Below, piece by piece: positions 47,151 to 56,999 of a stretch of DNA of 64,000 bases. This DNA comes from Dyella sp. GSA-30. Lineage in GTDB: Bacteria > Pseudomonadota > Gammaproteobacteria > Xanthomonadales > Rhodanobacteraceae. The translations under genes were made by a program, and so were the position numbers. Each line of letters begins with the position of its first letter. Within the stretch, counting starts at the first letter, position 1. The DNA lies in the NCBI RefSeq assembly GCF_027924605.1, contig NZ_AP027042.1:4193524-4257523 (forward strand), written 5' to 3'. The notes under the pieces were generated by a model. The model saw only the letters and a program-made list of their open reading frames with translations, had not been told where the DNA came from and searched no databases.

Positions 47151-48604
47151 CAACGCCCAGCCGCCGCAGTTTTCGCGTCAGGAGCATCGTTATCCGGCAC
47201 ACCGCCAAGATCGCCGATCAACGATACGGCGTCCAAGAGACGCTGCTGCTGCACGCTCAGCGCCGACTGCTGGGTATTGAGGTAGGTCGTCTGAGCTGTG
47301 GCCGCCGTGGTGTAGTCGACGGTGCCCGCCTGGTATTCGTTGAAAGCAATCTCCGAACCGCGCTTCGCATCGTTCACCGCCGCGTCCAGCACCTCGGCCT
47401 GCTGCGCGAGGATACGCAGACCCGACAGGTCGTCTTCCACGTTCTGAAATGCCGTCAGCACCGTACCTCGATAATTGGCAATGGCCGCCTCGTAAGCTGC
47501 CCTGGCAGCGGCAACCTGCCCATGACGAGCGCCGCCATCAAACACGGTCTCGCTAACGTCGGCACCCAGCGACCACACATGATTGGCGACATGCAGCAAG
47601 CCGGCCAGCGGCGATTGCGAAAAGCCGTCGGCACCCGTCAATGACAGGTCCGGATAATACGCGGCGATCGCGACGCCGATCGCCGCATTCTGCGCGGCCA
47701 TCTGGCGCTCGGCCACGGCGATATCCGGGCGGCGCTGCAGCAACGTCGACGGGACGCCCGCAGGAATCGACGGCAAGGTCGGTATCGTCGCATCGTGCGG
47801 CAGATCCAGCTCTTCCGGGTTCTTGCCGACCAATACGGCAATAGCATGAGCGTCTTTCGCACGCGACACGCCCAGCGCGATCAAACTCGACTGCGCGTTT
47901 TCCAGTTGCGTACGCGCGGCGATCACATCCGACGGCGGCGTAATACCCGCCGAGCCCTGGTTGGCCACGACACGCAGAAACTCCTTGTACGCGTCGACCG
48001 TCTTCTGCAGCAGATCGATATTGGCATCCGCCACGCGCAGGTCGATGACCGCGGTGGCCAATGCGGTTTGCTCCGACAGCGTCGCATTGGCCAAGGTCGC
48101 CTGGCTCGCTTCGGCCGTCGCCTTGTTCTCTTCGATCGTGCGGCGAACCTTGCCCCACAGATCTGGCGCCCAACTGACATTGCCCTCCAACGAACCGGAA
48201 TTCACCACGCCCCTGGAGGCTGTCGTGCTATTGCCGAAGTTGCTGCTCGCGCTGCGCTGCCGGGTTCCCGAGCCTGAAATGCCAATGGTGGGAAACAGGG
48301 AGCTGCGCGCGACCTGCACCTCGGCCAACGCCTCCTGGTAATTGGCGTAACTCTGGCGCACGGTCTGGTTGGACACCGAGACCATCGGTTCGAGACGGTC
48401 GAGCAACGGATCGTGGAAACCGGCCCACCAGTTGCCCTTGGGCGCGTCGGCCGCCTCCGGGGAAGCCGCCTGCCAACCGGGCAGTTCTTTGTACGTAGCC
48501 GGCACACTTACCTGGGGACGCTGATAGTCGGGCCCGACCATGCAGCCGCCGAGCAGCAATGCCAGGGATACGGTTAAAGCGGTGCGGGAATATTTCATGT
48601 TCAT
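47150..48604 (-). CDS. Outer-membrane efflux lipoprotein (NodT/OprM family)
   Basis: A 484-residue TolC-superfamily protein from the ATG at 48604 (MNMKYSRTAL), which overlaps the pump gene stop as ATGA. The lipobox is clear ('LALLLGGCMVGPDYQRP'). Two OEP domains are seen with long coils: 'VSNQTVRQSYANYQEALAEV', 'FPTIGISGSG' and later 'LLQRRPDIAVAERQMAAQNA', 'YPDLSLTGADGF'. It forms the trimeric exit duct for the RND pumps encoded upstream. The C terminus is Ala-rich. Confidence 0.92.
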   Translation of the reverse strand: MNMKYSRTALTVSLALLLGGCMVGPDYQRPQVSVPATYKELPGWQAASPEAADAPKGNWWAGFHDPLLDRLEPMVSVSNQTVRQSYANYQEALAEVQVARSSLFPTIGISGSGTRQRSASSNFGNSTTASRGVVNSGSLEGNVSWAPDLWGKVRRTIEENKATAEASQATLANATLSEQTALATAVIDLRVADANIDLLQKTVDAYKEFLRVVANQGSAGITPPSDVIAARTQLENAQSSLIALGVSRAKDAHAIAVLVGKNPEELDLPHDATIPTLPSIPAGVPSTLLQRRPDIAVAERQMAAQNAAIGVAIAAYYPDLSLTGADGFSQSPLAGLLHVANHVWSLGADVSETVFDGGARHGQVAAARAAYEAAIANYRGTVLTAFQNVEDDLSGLRILAQQAEVLDAAVNDAKRGSEIAFNEYQAGTVDYTTAATAQTTYLNTQQSALSVQQQRLLDAVSLIGDLGGVPDNDAPDAKTAAAGR

Positions 48605-51600
48605 GCGTTCGCATCCAATCTGTTCCACGGCAAGCTGGCCGACCACCTTGCGATCCGGGCGCGCAAGCGGTCCAGATAGAGATAGATCACCGGCGTCGTG
48701 TACAGGGTGAAGACTTGACTGAATATCAGGCCGCCCATGACGGTGATACCCAAGGGTTGGCGCAGCGATGCGCCTTGTCCGATACCGATCGCCAACGGCA
48801 CCGCGCCGAGCACGGCCGCCGCGGTAGTCATCATGATGGGGCGAAGGCGTACCACCGCCGCGTCATGAATCGCCTGCCGCGGCTCCAGCCCTTCGTCGCG
48901 CTGCAAATGAATGGCGACGTCGATCATCATGATCGCGTTTTTCTTGACAATACCGATCAACAGAATGATGCCGATCATGGCGATGACCGAAAACGGCGTA
49001 CCGAAAATCAGCAGCGCCAGGGTCGCACCGATACCCGCCGACGGTAGCGTGGAAAGAATCGTGATCGGATGGATCGTGTTCTCGTAAAGCATGCCCAGCA
49101 CGATATAGACGGCCGCGAGCGCCGCAAGAATCAGCAGCGGCATGGTCGACATCGACTGTCCATAAACCTGCGCGGCGCCGGCAAAGCTGCCATGGATCGA
49201 CGCGGGCAGGCCCAGATCTCGCGATACCTGATCGATGGTCGCGGAGGCCTGGCTCAACGAACCACCCGGCGGCAGATTGAACGAGATCGTGGCAGCGACC
49301 AGACCATCCTGGTGGCTGACCTGGGTGGCGGTGTGGTTGCTGACATAGCTGGCCAGCGCCGGGAACGGCACCAGCGTTTCGGCCGCCGTGCTGTCCGCGC
49401 TGCCGCTGGAACTGCCGCCTTTGGCATTGGAGATGGCATTGGTCAACTGGTTCGCTTCCGCATCGGCGTTACGCGCATTGGTCGAGGTCGACGCACCTTG
49501 CGTACCGCTCACCACTGAAGGCGCGGTCACCCCCTTCACCAGGGCGCTGGACATCTGCGTTTGCTGCGTTCCGCTGGCATTGCCTGCCGCGGTACTGAAG
49601 CGCATACGGTCGAGCATCTGCGGGTACTGCCAATACTTGGGCGCGACTTCCATCACCACGTAGTACTGGTTGAGCTGGTTGTAGACCGTCGACACGGTGC
49701 GCTGGCCAAAGGCATCGTAAAGCACACTGTCGATCTGGTTGGGTGCAAAGCCATAACGCGCCGCCGCCGCGCGATCGATATTGACGTATATCTGCAGGCC
49801 GTTCTGCTGCAGATCCGAATTGACGTCCTGCATCTGGCCGCGTTGCTTGCCGAGCGCAGCCACCAGTTTCGGCACCCAGGTAAACAACGCGGTCGGGTCG
49901 TCACTGGTCAAGGTGTACTGGTACTCGGCCGCCGACGAACGGCCACCAATACGCAGATCCTGCGCCGCCTGCAGGAACAACCGCGCGCCCGACACACCGC
50001 CAAGCTTGGGTCTGAGACGGTCGACTACCTGCGCCGCGGAGATATGGCGTTCGGCCAACGGTTTCAATTCGATAAACACATTGGCCGAATTGAGCGCTCG
50101 GCCACCGGTGAAACCGGCCACCGAGGCCACCGCCGGATCCTTTTGCACGATCGCCTGCAACTGGGCGAGCTTCTGTTCCATCGACTGAAACGAGATGCTC
50201 TGGTCGGCGATGATCTGGCCTTGCAGGATGCCGTTGTCCTGCTCGGGGAAAAAGGTCGACGGCACCAGCTTGATCAACAGGACATTGGCAACGATCAGGC
50301 CGACGAGCAACAACCCGACCAGCAGAGCATGATCGAGCACGCTATCGAGCGAGCGGGAATACGCGTTCTTGAAGCGCTCGAACTGCCGCTCGTACCAGAC
50401 CGCCCAGCGTGACTCGGAATGCAGCGAGTTCTTGTGGTTGAGCACATACGCCGCCATCGTCGGCGTGACGGTCAGCGAGATCACCAGCGAGAACAGGATC
50501 GCGATCGACAACGTCACCGCAAACTCGTGAAACAGCAGGCCGACGACGCCGGGCATCAGCAGAATCGGCAGAAACACGGCGATCAGCGAAAGGCTCATCG
50601 AGATCACGGTGAAACTGACCTCGGCGCTACCCACCAGGGCCGCTTCGCGCACGTCCATGCCGGTCTCGACATGTCGCACGATGTTTTCAAGCACCACTAC
50701 TGCATCGTCGACCACGAAGCCGGTACCGATGGTCAAGGCCATCAGCGAAAGATTGTCCAGGCTGTAACCGAGCAGGTACATCGGACCGAACGTACCGACG
50801 ATCGACAAGGGCAACGCAACAGCCGGTACAAGAATCGCCCGGGGCGACTGCAGGAACACGAAGACCACGCCGATCACCAGCAGCACGGCGATAAACAAGG
50901 TGCGCTCGGTGTCGTTCACCGCCGCATTGACCGACTGGGAGCGGTCGAGCGCCACGCCGATATGGATGCTGCTGGGCAAGGTCGCCTCGATCGACGGCAG
51001 TACTTTGCGTATCTGCGCCACCGTCTTGACGATATTGCCGCCCGGCAGTGGATAGACGATCACCAGCACCGCGTCCTTGCCATTGTACAAGCCGGCATTG
51101 CGGATGTTCTCCGCCGAGTCCTGCACATCGGCCACGTCGCGTAGAAATACCGGTGCGTTGTTTCGATAGGCCACGACCAGGTCGCGATAAGGCGCGGCCT
51201 TGTTGATCTGGTCGTTGGAGGTCACCTCGTAACGCTGGTCGCCCTGGTCGATATGTCCCTTGGCGCTATTGGCATTGGCAGAACTGATCGCGGCACGCAC
51301 GTCTTCCAGGCCAATGCCATAGCTGTTGAGCTGATCGGGCTGCAATTCCACGCGCACCGACGGCAGGGCACTGCCACCGAGCGTGATCTGCCCTACCCCA
51401 TTCACCTGCGAAAGCTGCTGCTGGATGACCGAGTTCGCTGAATCGTAAAGCTGCGCGCGCGTCAATGTCGGCGAGGTCAGTGCCAGCACCATGATCGGCG
51501 AGTCGGCCGGGTTGAACTCGCGATACGTCGGGTTGTTGCGCAAGGTGGACGGCAGATCCGCGCGCGCAGCCTGGATCGCCGCCTGCACGTCACGAGCCGC

Positions 51601-51909
51601 ACCATTGATGTCGCGGCTCAAGCCAAACTGGATAACGATCTGCGCCGAACCGACGGAGCTGGTGGAGGTCAGCTCCGACACATCGGCAATCGCACCCAGG
51701 CGCCGTTCGAGTGGCGCAGCCACCGTGGACGCCATGATGTCCGGGCTTGCACCAGCCATGCTCGCCTGCACCACGATCACCGGAAAGGTGATGTTCGGCA
51801 GCGGTGCGACCGGCAACTTGAAATACGCCAGCAAGCCGGACAACAGGATCGCGACCGCCAGCAAGGTGGTCGCGACCGGTCGCCGGATAAATAGCCCGGG
51901 GATACTCAC
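48601..51909 (-). CDS. mdtC: RND multidrug efflux pump subunit, MdtC-like, with low-complexity insertion
   Basis: A 1102-residue RND pump (E. coli MdtC is 1025). Twelve membrane segments are arranged as usual; the proton-relay Asp pair is in 'TGFVVDDAVVVLENI'. The N terminus 'MSIPGLFIRRPVATTLLAVA' is typical of MdtB/C. Residues ~772-842 in the second periplasmic half are a Ser/Ala/Gly/Thr-rich stretch ('GTQGASTSTNARNADAEANQ', 'NAKGGSSSGSADSTAAE') that accounts for the extra length. It overlaps both adjacent genes by four bases. It probably forms a heterotrimer with the MdtB-like subunit. Confidence 0.92.
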   Translation of the reverse strand: MSIPGLFIRRPVATTLLAVAILLSGLLAYFKLPVAPLPNITFPVIVVQASMAGASPDIMASTVAAPLERRLGAIADVSELTSTSSVGSAQIVIQFGLSRDINGAARDVQAAIQAARADLPSTLRNNPTYREFNPADSPIMVLALTSPTLTRAQLYDSANSVIQQQLSQVNGVGQITLGGSALPSVRVELQPDQLNSYGIGLEDVRAAISSANANSAKGHIDQGDQRYEVTSNDQINKAAPYRDLVVAYRNNAPVFLRDVADVQDSAENIRNAGLYNGKDAVLVIVYPLPGGNIVKTVAQIRKVLPSIEATLPSSIHIGVALDRSQSVNAAVNDTERTLFIAVLLVIGVVFVFLQSPRAILVPAVALPLSIVGTFGPMYLLGYSLDNLSLMALTIGTGFVVDDAVVVLENIVRHVETGMDVREAALVGSAEVSFTVISMSLSLIAVFLPILLMPGVVGLLFHEFAVTLSIAILFSLVISLTVTPTMAAYVLNHKNSLHSESRWAVWYERQFERFKNAYSRSLDSVLDHALLVGLLLVGLIVANVLLIKLVPSTFFPEQDNGILQGQIIADQSISFQSMEQKLAQLQAIVQKDPAVASVAGFTGGRALNSANVFIELKPLAERHISAAQVVDRLRPKLGGVSGARLFLQAAQDLRIGGRSSAAEYQYTLTSDDPTALFTWVPKLVAALGKQRGQMQDVNSDLQQNGLQIYVNIDRAAAARYGFAPNQIDSVLYDAFGQRTVSTVYNQLNQYYVVMEVAPKYWQYPQMLDRMRFSTAAGNASGTQQTQMSSALVKGVTAPSVVSGTQGASTSTNARNADAEANQLTNAISNAKGGSSSGSADSTAAETLVPFPALASYVSNHTATQVSHQDGLVAATISFNLPPGGSLSQASATIDQVSRDLGLPASIHGSFAGAAQVYGQSMSTMPLLILAALAAVYIVLGMLYENTIHPITILSTLPSAGIGATLALLIFGTPFSVIAMIGIILLIGIVKKNAIMMIDVAIHLQRDEGLEPRQAIHDAAVVRLRPIMMTTAAAVLGAVPLAIGIGQGASLRQPLGITVMGGLIFSQVFTLYTTPVIYLYLDRLRARIARWSASLPWNRLDANA

Positions 51910-54900
51910 GGCACGTGCTCGGTGGCCGGATCGGCGCTCTTGCGTCCAAAGCGCTGCGCGAGCCGATCGAAGAACAGATAGATCACCGGCGTGGTGAACA
52001 GCGTCAGCACCTGGCTAAGCGCCAGACCGCCGATGATGGCCAGACCCAACGGCCGGCGCAGCTCCGAGCCGGTACCGGTGCCCAGCAGCATCGGCAAGGC
52101 GCCGAGCATCGCCGCCAGCGTGGTCATCAGGATCGGGCGGAAGCGCAGCAACGAGGCTTCGAAGACCGCCTCCTCCGGCGGCTTGCCATGCTCTCGTTCG
52201 GCTTCGAGCGCGAAGTCCACAATCATGATCGCGTTCTTCTTGACGATACCGATCAGCAGCACGATACCGATAATCCCGATCACATCCAGGTCGCTACCGG
52301 CGACCATCAACGCCAGCAAGGCGCCGATACCGGCGGAGGGCAAGGTCGACAGAATGGTGATCGGATGGATGAAGCTTTCGTACAGCACGCCGAGCACGAT
52401 ATAGACCGCGATCAGTGCGGCAATCAGTAGGTATACCTCGCTGGACAACGAGTCCTGGAAGGCCTGCGCCGCACCCTGGAACGATGAAGTAATCGACGAC
52501 GGCAGATGTATCGCCTGCTCGGCCTGGTTTACTTCCTCGACGGCCTTGCTGAGCGAGGCGCCCTTGGCCAGGTTGAAGGAAATCGTGATCGCTGGGAACT
52601 GCGCCAAGTGGCTGATCACCAGGGGCGACTTGGTGATCGATATCTTGGCGATGCCTTTCAACGGTACCTGGCCGCTGCTGCCGGTCTGGCTGGGCAGATA
52701 GATATCACCCAGCGATTCCAGCGTGGGCAGGCTTTCAGGCTTGGCGACCAGGATCACGCGATATTGGCTGGACTGCTCGAAAATCGTCGACACGATGCGC
52801 TGTCCCAGCGCATCGTAAAGTGCGTTATCGATGGTGGCCGCGGTAATGCCATAGCGTGCGGCGAGCTGACGGTTCACCTCGACGTTCACACTCAGGCCGT
52901 CGTTGTTCAGATCGCTGGTGACATCGGTGATCGAGGAGATCTTTTTCATCCGCTCGAGCAAGGCCGGCACGTATTGCATGAAAGCCTGCTGCGACGGCCC
53001 TCTCAGGACGAACTGGTACTGGTTTGGCGATACGGTGGTATCGAGCGTGAGATCCTGTTCGGGCTGCAGATACAGCTTGATGCCGGGAACATCCGCCACC
53101 TCTTTCTGCAGATTTCTGGCAACCTCGGCCGCGGTCAACGAACGATCGTCGCGCTCCTTCAGGTTGATCAGGAAGCGGCCGTTATTGAGCGTCGTATTGG
53201 TACCGTCGATACCCACATACGAGGTCAGGCCGGTGACATTCGAATCCTTGAGAATGGCCTCGGCCAAGGCGGATTGACGCTCTACCATCGCCTTGTACGA
53301 CACCGAGTTGTCGGCCACGCTGATGCCCTGGATCACGCCCACGTCCTGGGTCGGAAACAAGCCCTTAGGGATCGTGATGTAAAGAATCACGGTCAGGGCT
53401 ACCGTGCCAAGGAAAACCAGCAGGGTCAGCGTCTGCCGCGCCATCACGAAGCGCAACCCACGCTCGTAGGCTGCCAGGGTCTTGTCGAACAGGCCCTCGC
53501 TGATGCGTTCGAAACGACTCGGATGCCGATCGGCCTGCGCACGCAGAAGACGCGCGCAAAGCATGGGCACCAGGGTCAGCGAGACTACGCCGGAGAGCAC
53601 GATGGTAACGGCCAGCGTCACGGCGAATTCGCTGAACAGACGACCGATCACGCCGCCCATGAAAAGCAGCGGGATCAGTACCGCGATCAGCGATACGGTC
53701 AGCGATACGATGGTAAAGCCGATCTGTCCCGCACCTTCAAGCGCCGCTTCCAGCGGTGTCTTGCCCTCTTCCAGATAACGCACGATGTTTTCGATCATCA
53801 CGATCGAATCGTCGACCACGAAACCCGTGGCGATGATCAGCGCCATCAGCGAAAGGTTGTCGATCGAGTAACCCAGCTGGTACATCACCGCCAGGGTGCC
53901 GACCAAGGACACCGGCACGGAAATGCTCGGGATGATCGTTGCCGGCAAATTGCGCAGGAATACAAAGATCACCAGCACGACCAGCACAATGGCCAGACCC
54001 AGTTCGAACGCCGCATCCGATACCGACGAGCGAATGACGCCGGTGCTATCGGAGACGATCTCCACCTTCATGCCAGCCGGCAAGGTGGATTCCAGTTGCG
54101 GCAATTTCTGCTTGATCTGATCGACCGTGGCGATCACGTTCGCGCCGGGCTGGCGCTGCACGTTAAGCACGATCGCCTGGGTGCCGTTGTACCAGGCACC
54201 CTGCTCGGTGTTCTGCGCCGATTGCGTGACCCGCGCCACGTCGCGCAGATACACCGGCGCGCCGTTCTGATAGGACACCACCGTATTGAGGTAATCCTGC
54301 GGATTCTGGATCTGGTCGTTGCCGTTGATGGTGTAATCGAGCTTGGGCCCGTCGAAATTTCCCTTGGGCTGGCTGACGTTGACGTTCGCGATCAGCGAAC
54401 GAAGGTCGTCGATGCTCAGTCCGTACCCGGCGAGCTTCTGCGGATCCGCTTCGACGCGTATCGCCGGCACGTTGCCGCCGGCGGGAATGACCAGGCCGAC
54501 GCCCGGCACTTCGGCGATCTTGGAGCCAAGGCGATTATTGGCAACGTCCTGCAACTGCGGCAGCGACATCGACTTGGAGGTCACCGCCAGCGTCAGGATC
54601 GGTTGATCGGCCGGATTGATCTTGGCATAGGTCGGCGGCGCTGGCAGGCCGGTGGGTAGCAGGCTATTGGCTGCGTTGATCGCTTCCTGCACGTTCTGCT
54701 GGGCAACGTCGAGGTTGAGCGACAGATCGAACTGCAAGGTGATAACCGATGCCCCGGCGGAGCTGTTCGAGGTCATCTGCTGCAGGCCAGGTATTTCGCC
54801 CAGTTGCACTTCCAGCGGCGCTGTCACGGTGGTGGCCATCACTGAAGGGCTGGCACCAGGGTAGAAGGTCTGCACCTGGATGGTCGGGTAGTCGACCGCA

Positions 54901-55013
54901 GGCAACGACGACACCGGCAGGAAGCGCACGGCGACGAGGCCGACCAGCACCAGCGCAATCATCAGCAACGCCGTCGCCACCGGCCTGAGTACGAACAAGC
55001 GGGAGATGTTCAT
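51906..55013 (-). CDS. mdtB: RND multidrug efflux pump subunit, MdtB-like
   Basis: A 1035-residue RND pump of normal length, starting 'MNISRLFVLRPVATALLMIA'. The conserved 'TGFVVDDSIVMIENIVRYLE' carries the proton-relay Asp pair, and 'GYSIDNLSLMALIIATG' precedes it. Two porter domains and twelve membrane segments can be followed. It pairs with the MdtC-like gene downstream (ATGA overlap) and the fusion protein gene 18 bases upstream. MdtBC pumps export bile salts, novobiocin and similar amphiphiles in E. coli. Confidence 0.93.
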   Translation of the reverse strand: MNISRLFVLRPVATALLMIALVLVGLVAVRFLPVSSLPAVDYPTIQVQTFYPGASPSVMATTVTAPLEVQLGEIPGLQQMTSNSSAGASVITLQFDLSLNLDVAQQNVQEAINAANSLLPTGLPAPPTYAKINPADQPILTLAVTSKSMSLPQLQDVANNRLGSKIAEVPGVGLVIPAGGNVPAIRVEADPQKLAGYGLSIDDLRSLIANVNVSQPKGNFDGPKLDYTINGNDQIQNPQDYLNTVVSYQNGAPVYLRDVARVTQSAQNTEQGAWYNGTQAIVLNVQRQPGANVIATVDQIKQKLPQLESTLPAGMKVEIVSDSTGVIRSSVSDAAFELGLAIVLVVLVIFVFLRNLPATIIPSISVPVSLVGTLAVMYQLGYSIDNLSLMALIIATGFVVDDSIVMIENIVRYLEEGKTPLEAALEGAGQIGFTIVSLTVSLIAVLIPLLFMGGVIGRLFSEFAVTLAVTIVLSGVVSLTLVPMLCARLLRAQADRHPSRFERISEGLFDKTLAAYERGLRFVMARQTLTLLVFLGTVALTVILYITIPKGLFPTQDVGVIQGISVADNSVSYKAMVERQSALAEAILKDSNVTGLTSYVGIDGTNTTLNNGRFLINLKERDDRSLTAAEVARNLQKEVADVPGIKLYLQPEQDLTLDTTVSPNQYQFVLRGPSQQAFMQYVPALLERMKKISSITDVTSDLNNDGLSVNVEVNRQLAARYGITAATIDNALYDALGQRIVSTIFEQSSQYRVILVAKPESLPTLESLGDIYLPSQTGSSGQVPLKGIAKISITKSPLVISHLAQFPAITISFNLAKGASLSKAVEEVNQAEQAIHLPSSITSSFQGAAQAFQDSLSSEVYLLIAALIAVYIVLGVLYESFIHPITILSTLPSAGIGALLALMVAGSDLDVIGIIGIVLLIGIVKKNAIMIVDFALEAEREHGKPPEEAVFEASLLRFRPILMTTLAAMLGALPMLLGTGTGSELRRPLGLAIIGGLALSQVLTLFTTPVIYLFFDRLAQRFGRKSADPATEHVP

Positions 55014-55031
55014 CGGAGTGGTATCCGCCGC

Positions 55032-56285
55032 TTACGAAGCTGACGTAGCGGTGGCGTTACCGCGCTTGTGCGCATGCATCTGCGTTGGGCCTTGTGCCGA
55101 TGAGGCAGATGCCGGAGCACTGCCCGCACCGGCCGGCCTCGTACCGGCAAGCTTGATCTTGGCGCCGTCGCTCAAGCGGTCCATGCCGTCGGTAACGACG
55201 GTCTGTCCGACGGCGAGACCGGATGCAATGACCGTGTTCTTGCCGTCGCTGGGACCGAGCGTCACCTTGTGTACAGAGACCGTCTGATCGTCATTGACCA
55301 GATAGACGTAATCGCCGGGTGCACCACTCTGCACAGCAGGTGTGGGCACCAGCACCGCTTTCTGCAGTGTGTCGACCAGCAGGGTCACGTTGACGAATTC
55401 GTTCGGAAACAGCGCCTCGTCGTCATTGGGGAACGTGGCGCGCAACGTCACCGTGCCGGTGGCGGTGGCCATCTGGTTACCTAGCGCATACAAGGTACCG
55501 GTGGCGATCTGTTTGCTGTTGTCGCTGCTGAAAGCGGTAACCGCCAGCTTGGCGCCCGAACCGAAGCGCTGCAGTACCTTGTTCAATGCGTTCTGCGGCA
55601 CCGTGAACTGCACCGTCGTCGGCTTGATGGTGGTAATGGTCACAATGCCCGGTGAACTCGACTGCGTGACGTAATTGCCCGGATCGACCAGGCGCAGGCC
55701 CACACGCCCGGCCACTGGCGCGGTGATGTGGCAATAGGCAAGGTCCAGATCGAACTGCGCGATGTTGGCCTTATCGGATTTCACCGCTGCCTCGTCCTGC
55801 TGGACGGTGAACTTCTGGTCCACATAGGTCTGTTCGGCGATCGATTTCTGCTGGTTCAACTGCGTGAAGCGGGCCAGGTCGGAACGTGCCTGGGCGAGGC
55901 TTGCCTCGTCCTTGGCCAATTGAGCCTGGGCCTGCTGCTTGCTGATTTCGTATTGCCGCGGATCGATCTGGGCCAGGAACTGGCCTTTCTCCACGTCCTG
56001 GCCTTCCTGGTAGCCCACCGCCGTCAGGTAGCCGCTCAGCTGCGGCAGGACGTTGACGGTGGCCGTCGGCGTCACGGTACCCAGGGCATTGAGAATTTCA
56101 GGCATCTCGCCCTGCGTTGCCTTGGCCGCACTGACCACCTGCGGGGGTGTGCCAACCCTGGTCTTCTTGGCGCCCATAAGATGAACCACGATCAGGGCGA
56201 TCACGGCAACGACGACAATCACAACAACGACGAACAGCCCGCGCCTCTTGCGAACGGGGCGAGCTGATTGGGAAACGCCACTCAT
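55032..56285 (-). CDS. mdtA: RND periplasmic adaptor (membrane fusion protein), MdtA-like
   Basis: A 417-residue HlyD-type adaptor. One N-terminal membrane helix ('RGLFVVVVIVVVAVIALIVV') anchors it. The lipoyl half-motifs ('VNVLPQLSGYLTAVGYQEGQ', 'ITAPVAGRVGLRLVDPGNYV'), helical hairpin ('AQAQLAKDEASLAQARSDLA') and beta-barrel follow in order. The C-terminal ~40 residues are low-complexity (Ala/Gly/Ser) and end 'KRGNATATSAS'. It is the first gene of the mdtA-mdtB-mdtC-outer-membrane-factor operon. Confidence 0.92.
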   Translation of the reverse strand: MSGVSQSARPVRKRRGLFVVVVIVVVAVIALIVVHLMGAKKTRVGTPPQVVSAAKATQGEMPEILNALGTVTPTATVNVLPQLSGYLTAVGYQEGQDVEKGQFLAQIDPRQYEISKQQAQAQLAKDEASLAQARSDLARFTQLNQQKSIAEQTYVDQKFTVQQDEAAVKSDKANIAQFDLDLAYCHITAPVAGRVGLRLVDPGNYVTQSSSPGIVTITTIKPTTVQFTVPQNALNKVLQRFGSGAKLAVTAFSSDNSKQIATGTLYALGNQMATATGTVTLRATFPNDDEALFPNEFVNVTLLVDTLQKAVLVPTPAVQSGAPGDYVYLVNDDQTVSVHKVTLGPSDGKNTVIASGLAVGQTVVTDGMDRLSDGAKIKLAGTRPAGAGSAPASASSAQGPTQMHAHKRGNATATSAS

Positions 56286-56734
56286 AAACCATCTCCTGAT
56301 GGACGCGTCTCGCTACGACGGCACGACCACTTGTGAAAGCAATGCTTCCCTGGGGAAAGAAACATCGTCAGCAAAATTGCCAAAGTGGATTTAACGGCTC
56401 ATCGACTCACGCGGTTGACGCAAGAGCATGCGATCTCGTCACCTTGAATCCTGCCCTGGTGGTGACTGAGCAGCTGGGGTTGGGAGGTCCTGACCCGAAC
56501 TATGGCTTAACGCCTGCCCAAACTGGCTAGCGTGGCAATGTCCTTTTACGGCGCGGCCATCGGCGCACTATATGGACGCATGCTGTCAATTCCTGGTGAT
56601 GGGGCCGGGTTATATTGCAGGGTGCGGTCGCGACTGAAGTCGCTCCTACAAGCTTGGCCAGGCACGGCTAGTTTGTAGGAGCGACTTCAGTCGCGACACC
56701 CGCTTACCTCACGCCCCATCCACCGGAAATCTCC
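56286..56734. promoter_or_regulatory. Gene-free ~450-base region upstream of the efflux operon
   Basis: No convincing gene is present. The part next to mdtA must carry the efflux promoter. No two-component or TetR regulator gene sits beside it, so regulation is from elsewhere. The right end holds the palindrome at 56627-56697. Confidence 0.5.
56627..56697. repeat. Perfect 25-base inverted repeat (GTAGGAGCGACTTCAGTCGC type)
   Basis: Arms at 56627-56651 and 56673-56697 are perfect complements (GTCGCGACTGAAGTCGCTCC + TACAA and reverse) with a 21-base centre. This 'TTGTAGGAGCGACTTCAGTC' element is a common REP-type repeat in Xanthomonadales and Pseudomonas. It lies 38 bases before the next small gene. 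Confidence 0.85.
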
Positions 56735-56995
56735 ATGAGCACGGAACTCAGTCGCGCAGATGCCAAAGCCTATGCGTGCAGCTACATCCTGGGAAACTTG
56801 CTGCAGCATCTGAATGGGCAACATCCAGGGCTGATCCATACGTTGATCGCTGGCGTCGAGGGCGATCTCGCTGCCATCCAGTCGCAGGAAAGCAAAGACA
56901 TCCCCGGCCCGGTCCCCGCCATCTTTCAAGAGGCGCTGGCAATCCTGCGCAAGGCCAACGGCAACGAAAACAGCGGGGGCGCCATGTCGGGGTGA
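56735..56995 (+). CDS. Small hypothetical protein, 86 residues
   Basis: A soluble acidic protein starting MSTELSRADAKAYACSYILG. Predicted mostly helical ('LLQHLNGQHPGLIHTLIAGV', 'PAIFQEALAILRKANG') and ending in a short Gly/Asn-rich tail. No family is recognised. The start lacks a strong ribosome site but composition looks coding. It is convergent with pgaD (4 bases between the stops). Confidence 0.55.
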   Translation: MSTELSRADAKAYACSYILGNLLQHLNGQHPGLIHTLIAGVEGDLAAIQSQESKDIPGPVPAIFQEALAILRKANGNENSGGAMSG

Positions 56996-56999
56996 CCCA

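Noticed and set aside
52506-54659. Long open frame (717 codons) on the plus strand opposite the MdtB-like gene
   Set aside because: It is the antisense shadow of a highly GC-biased RND gene; its composition is Arg/His/Gln-rich with no domain, and the minus-strand frame is an unmistakable pump.
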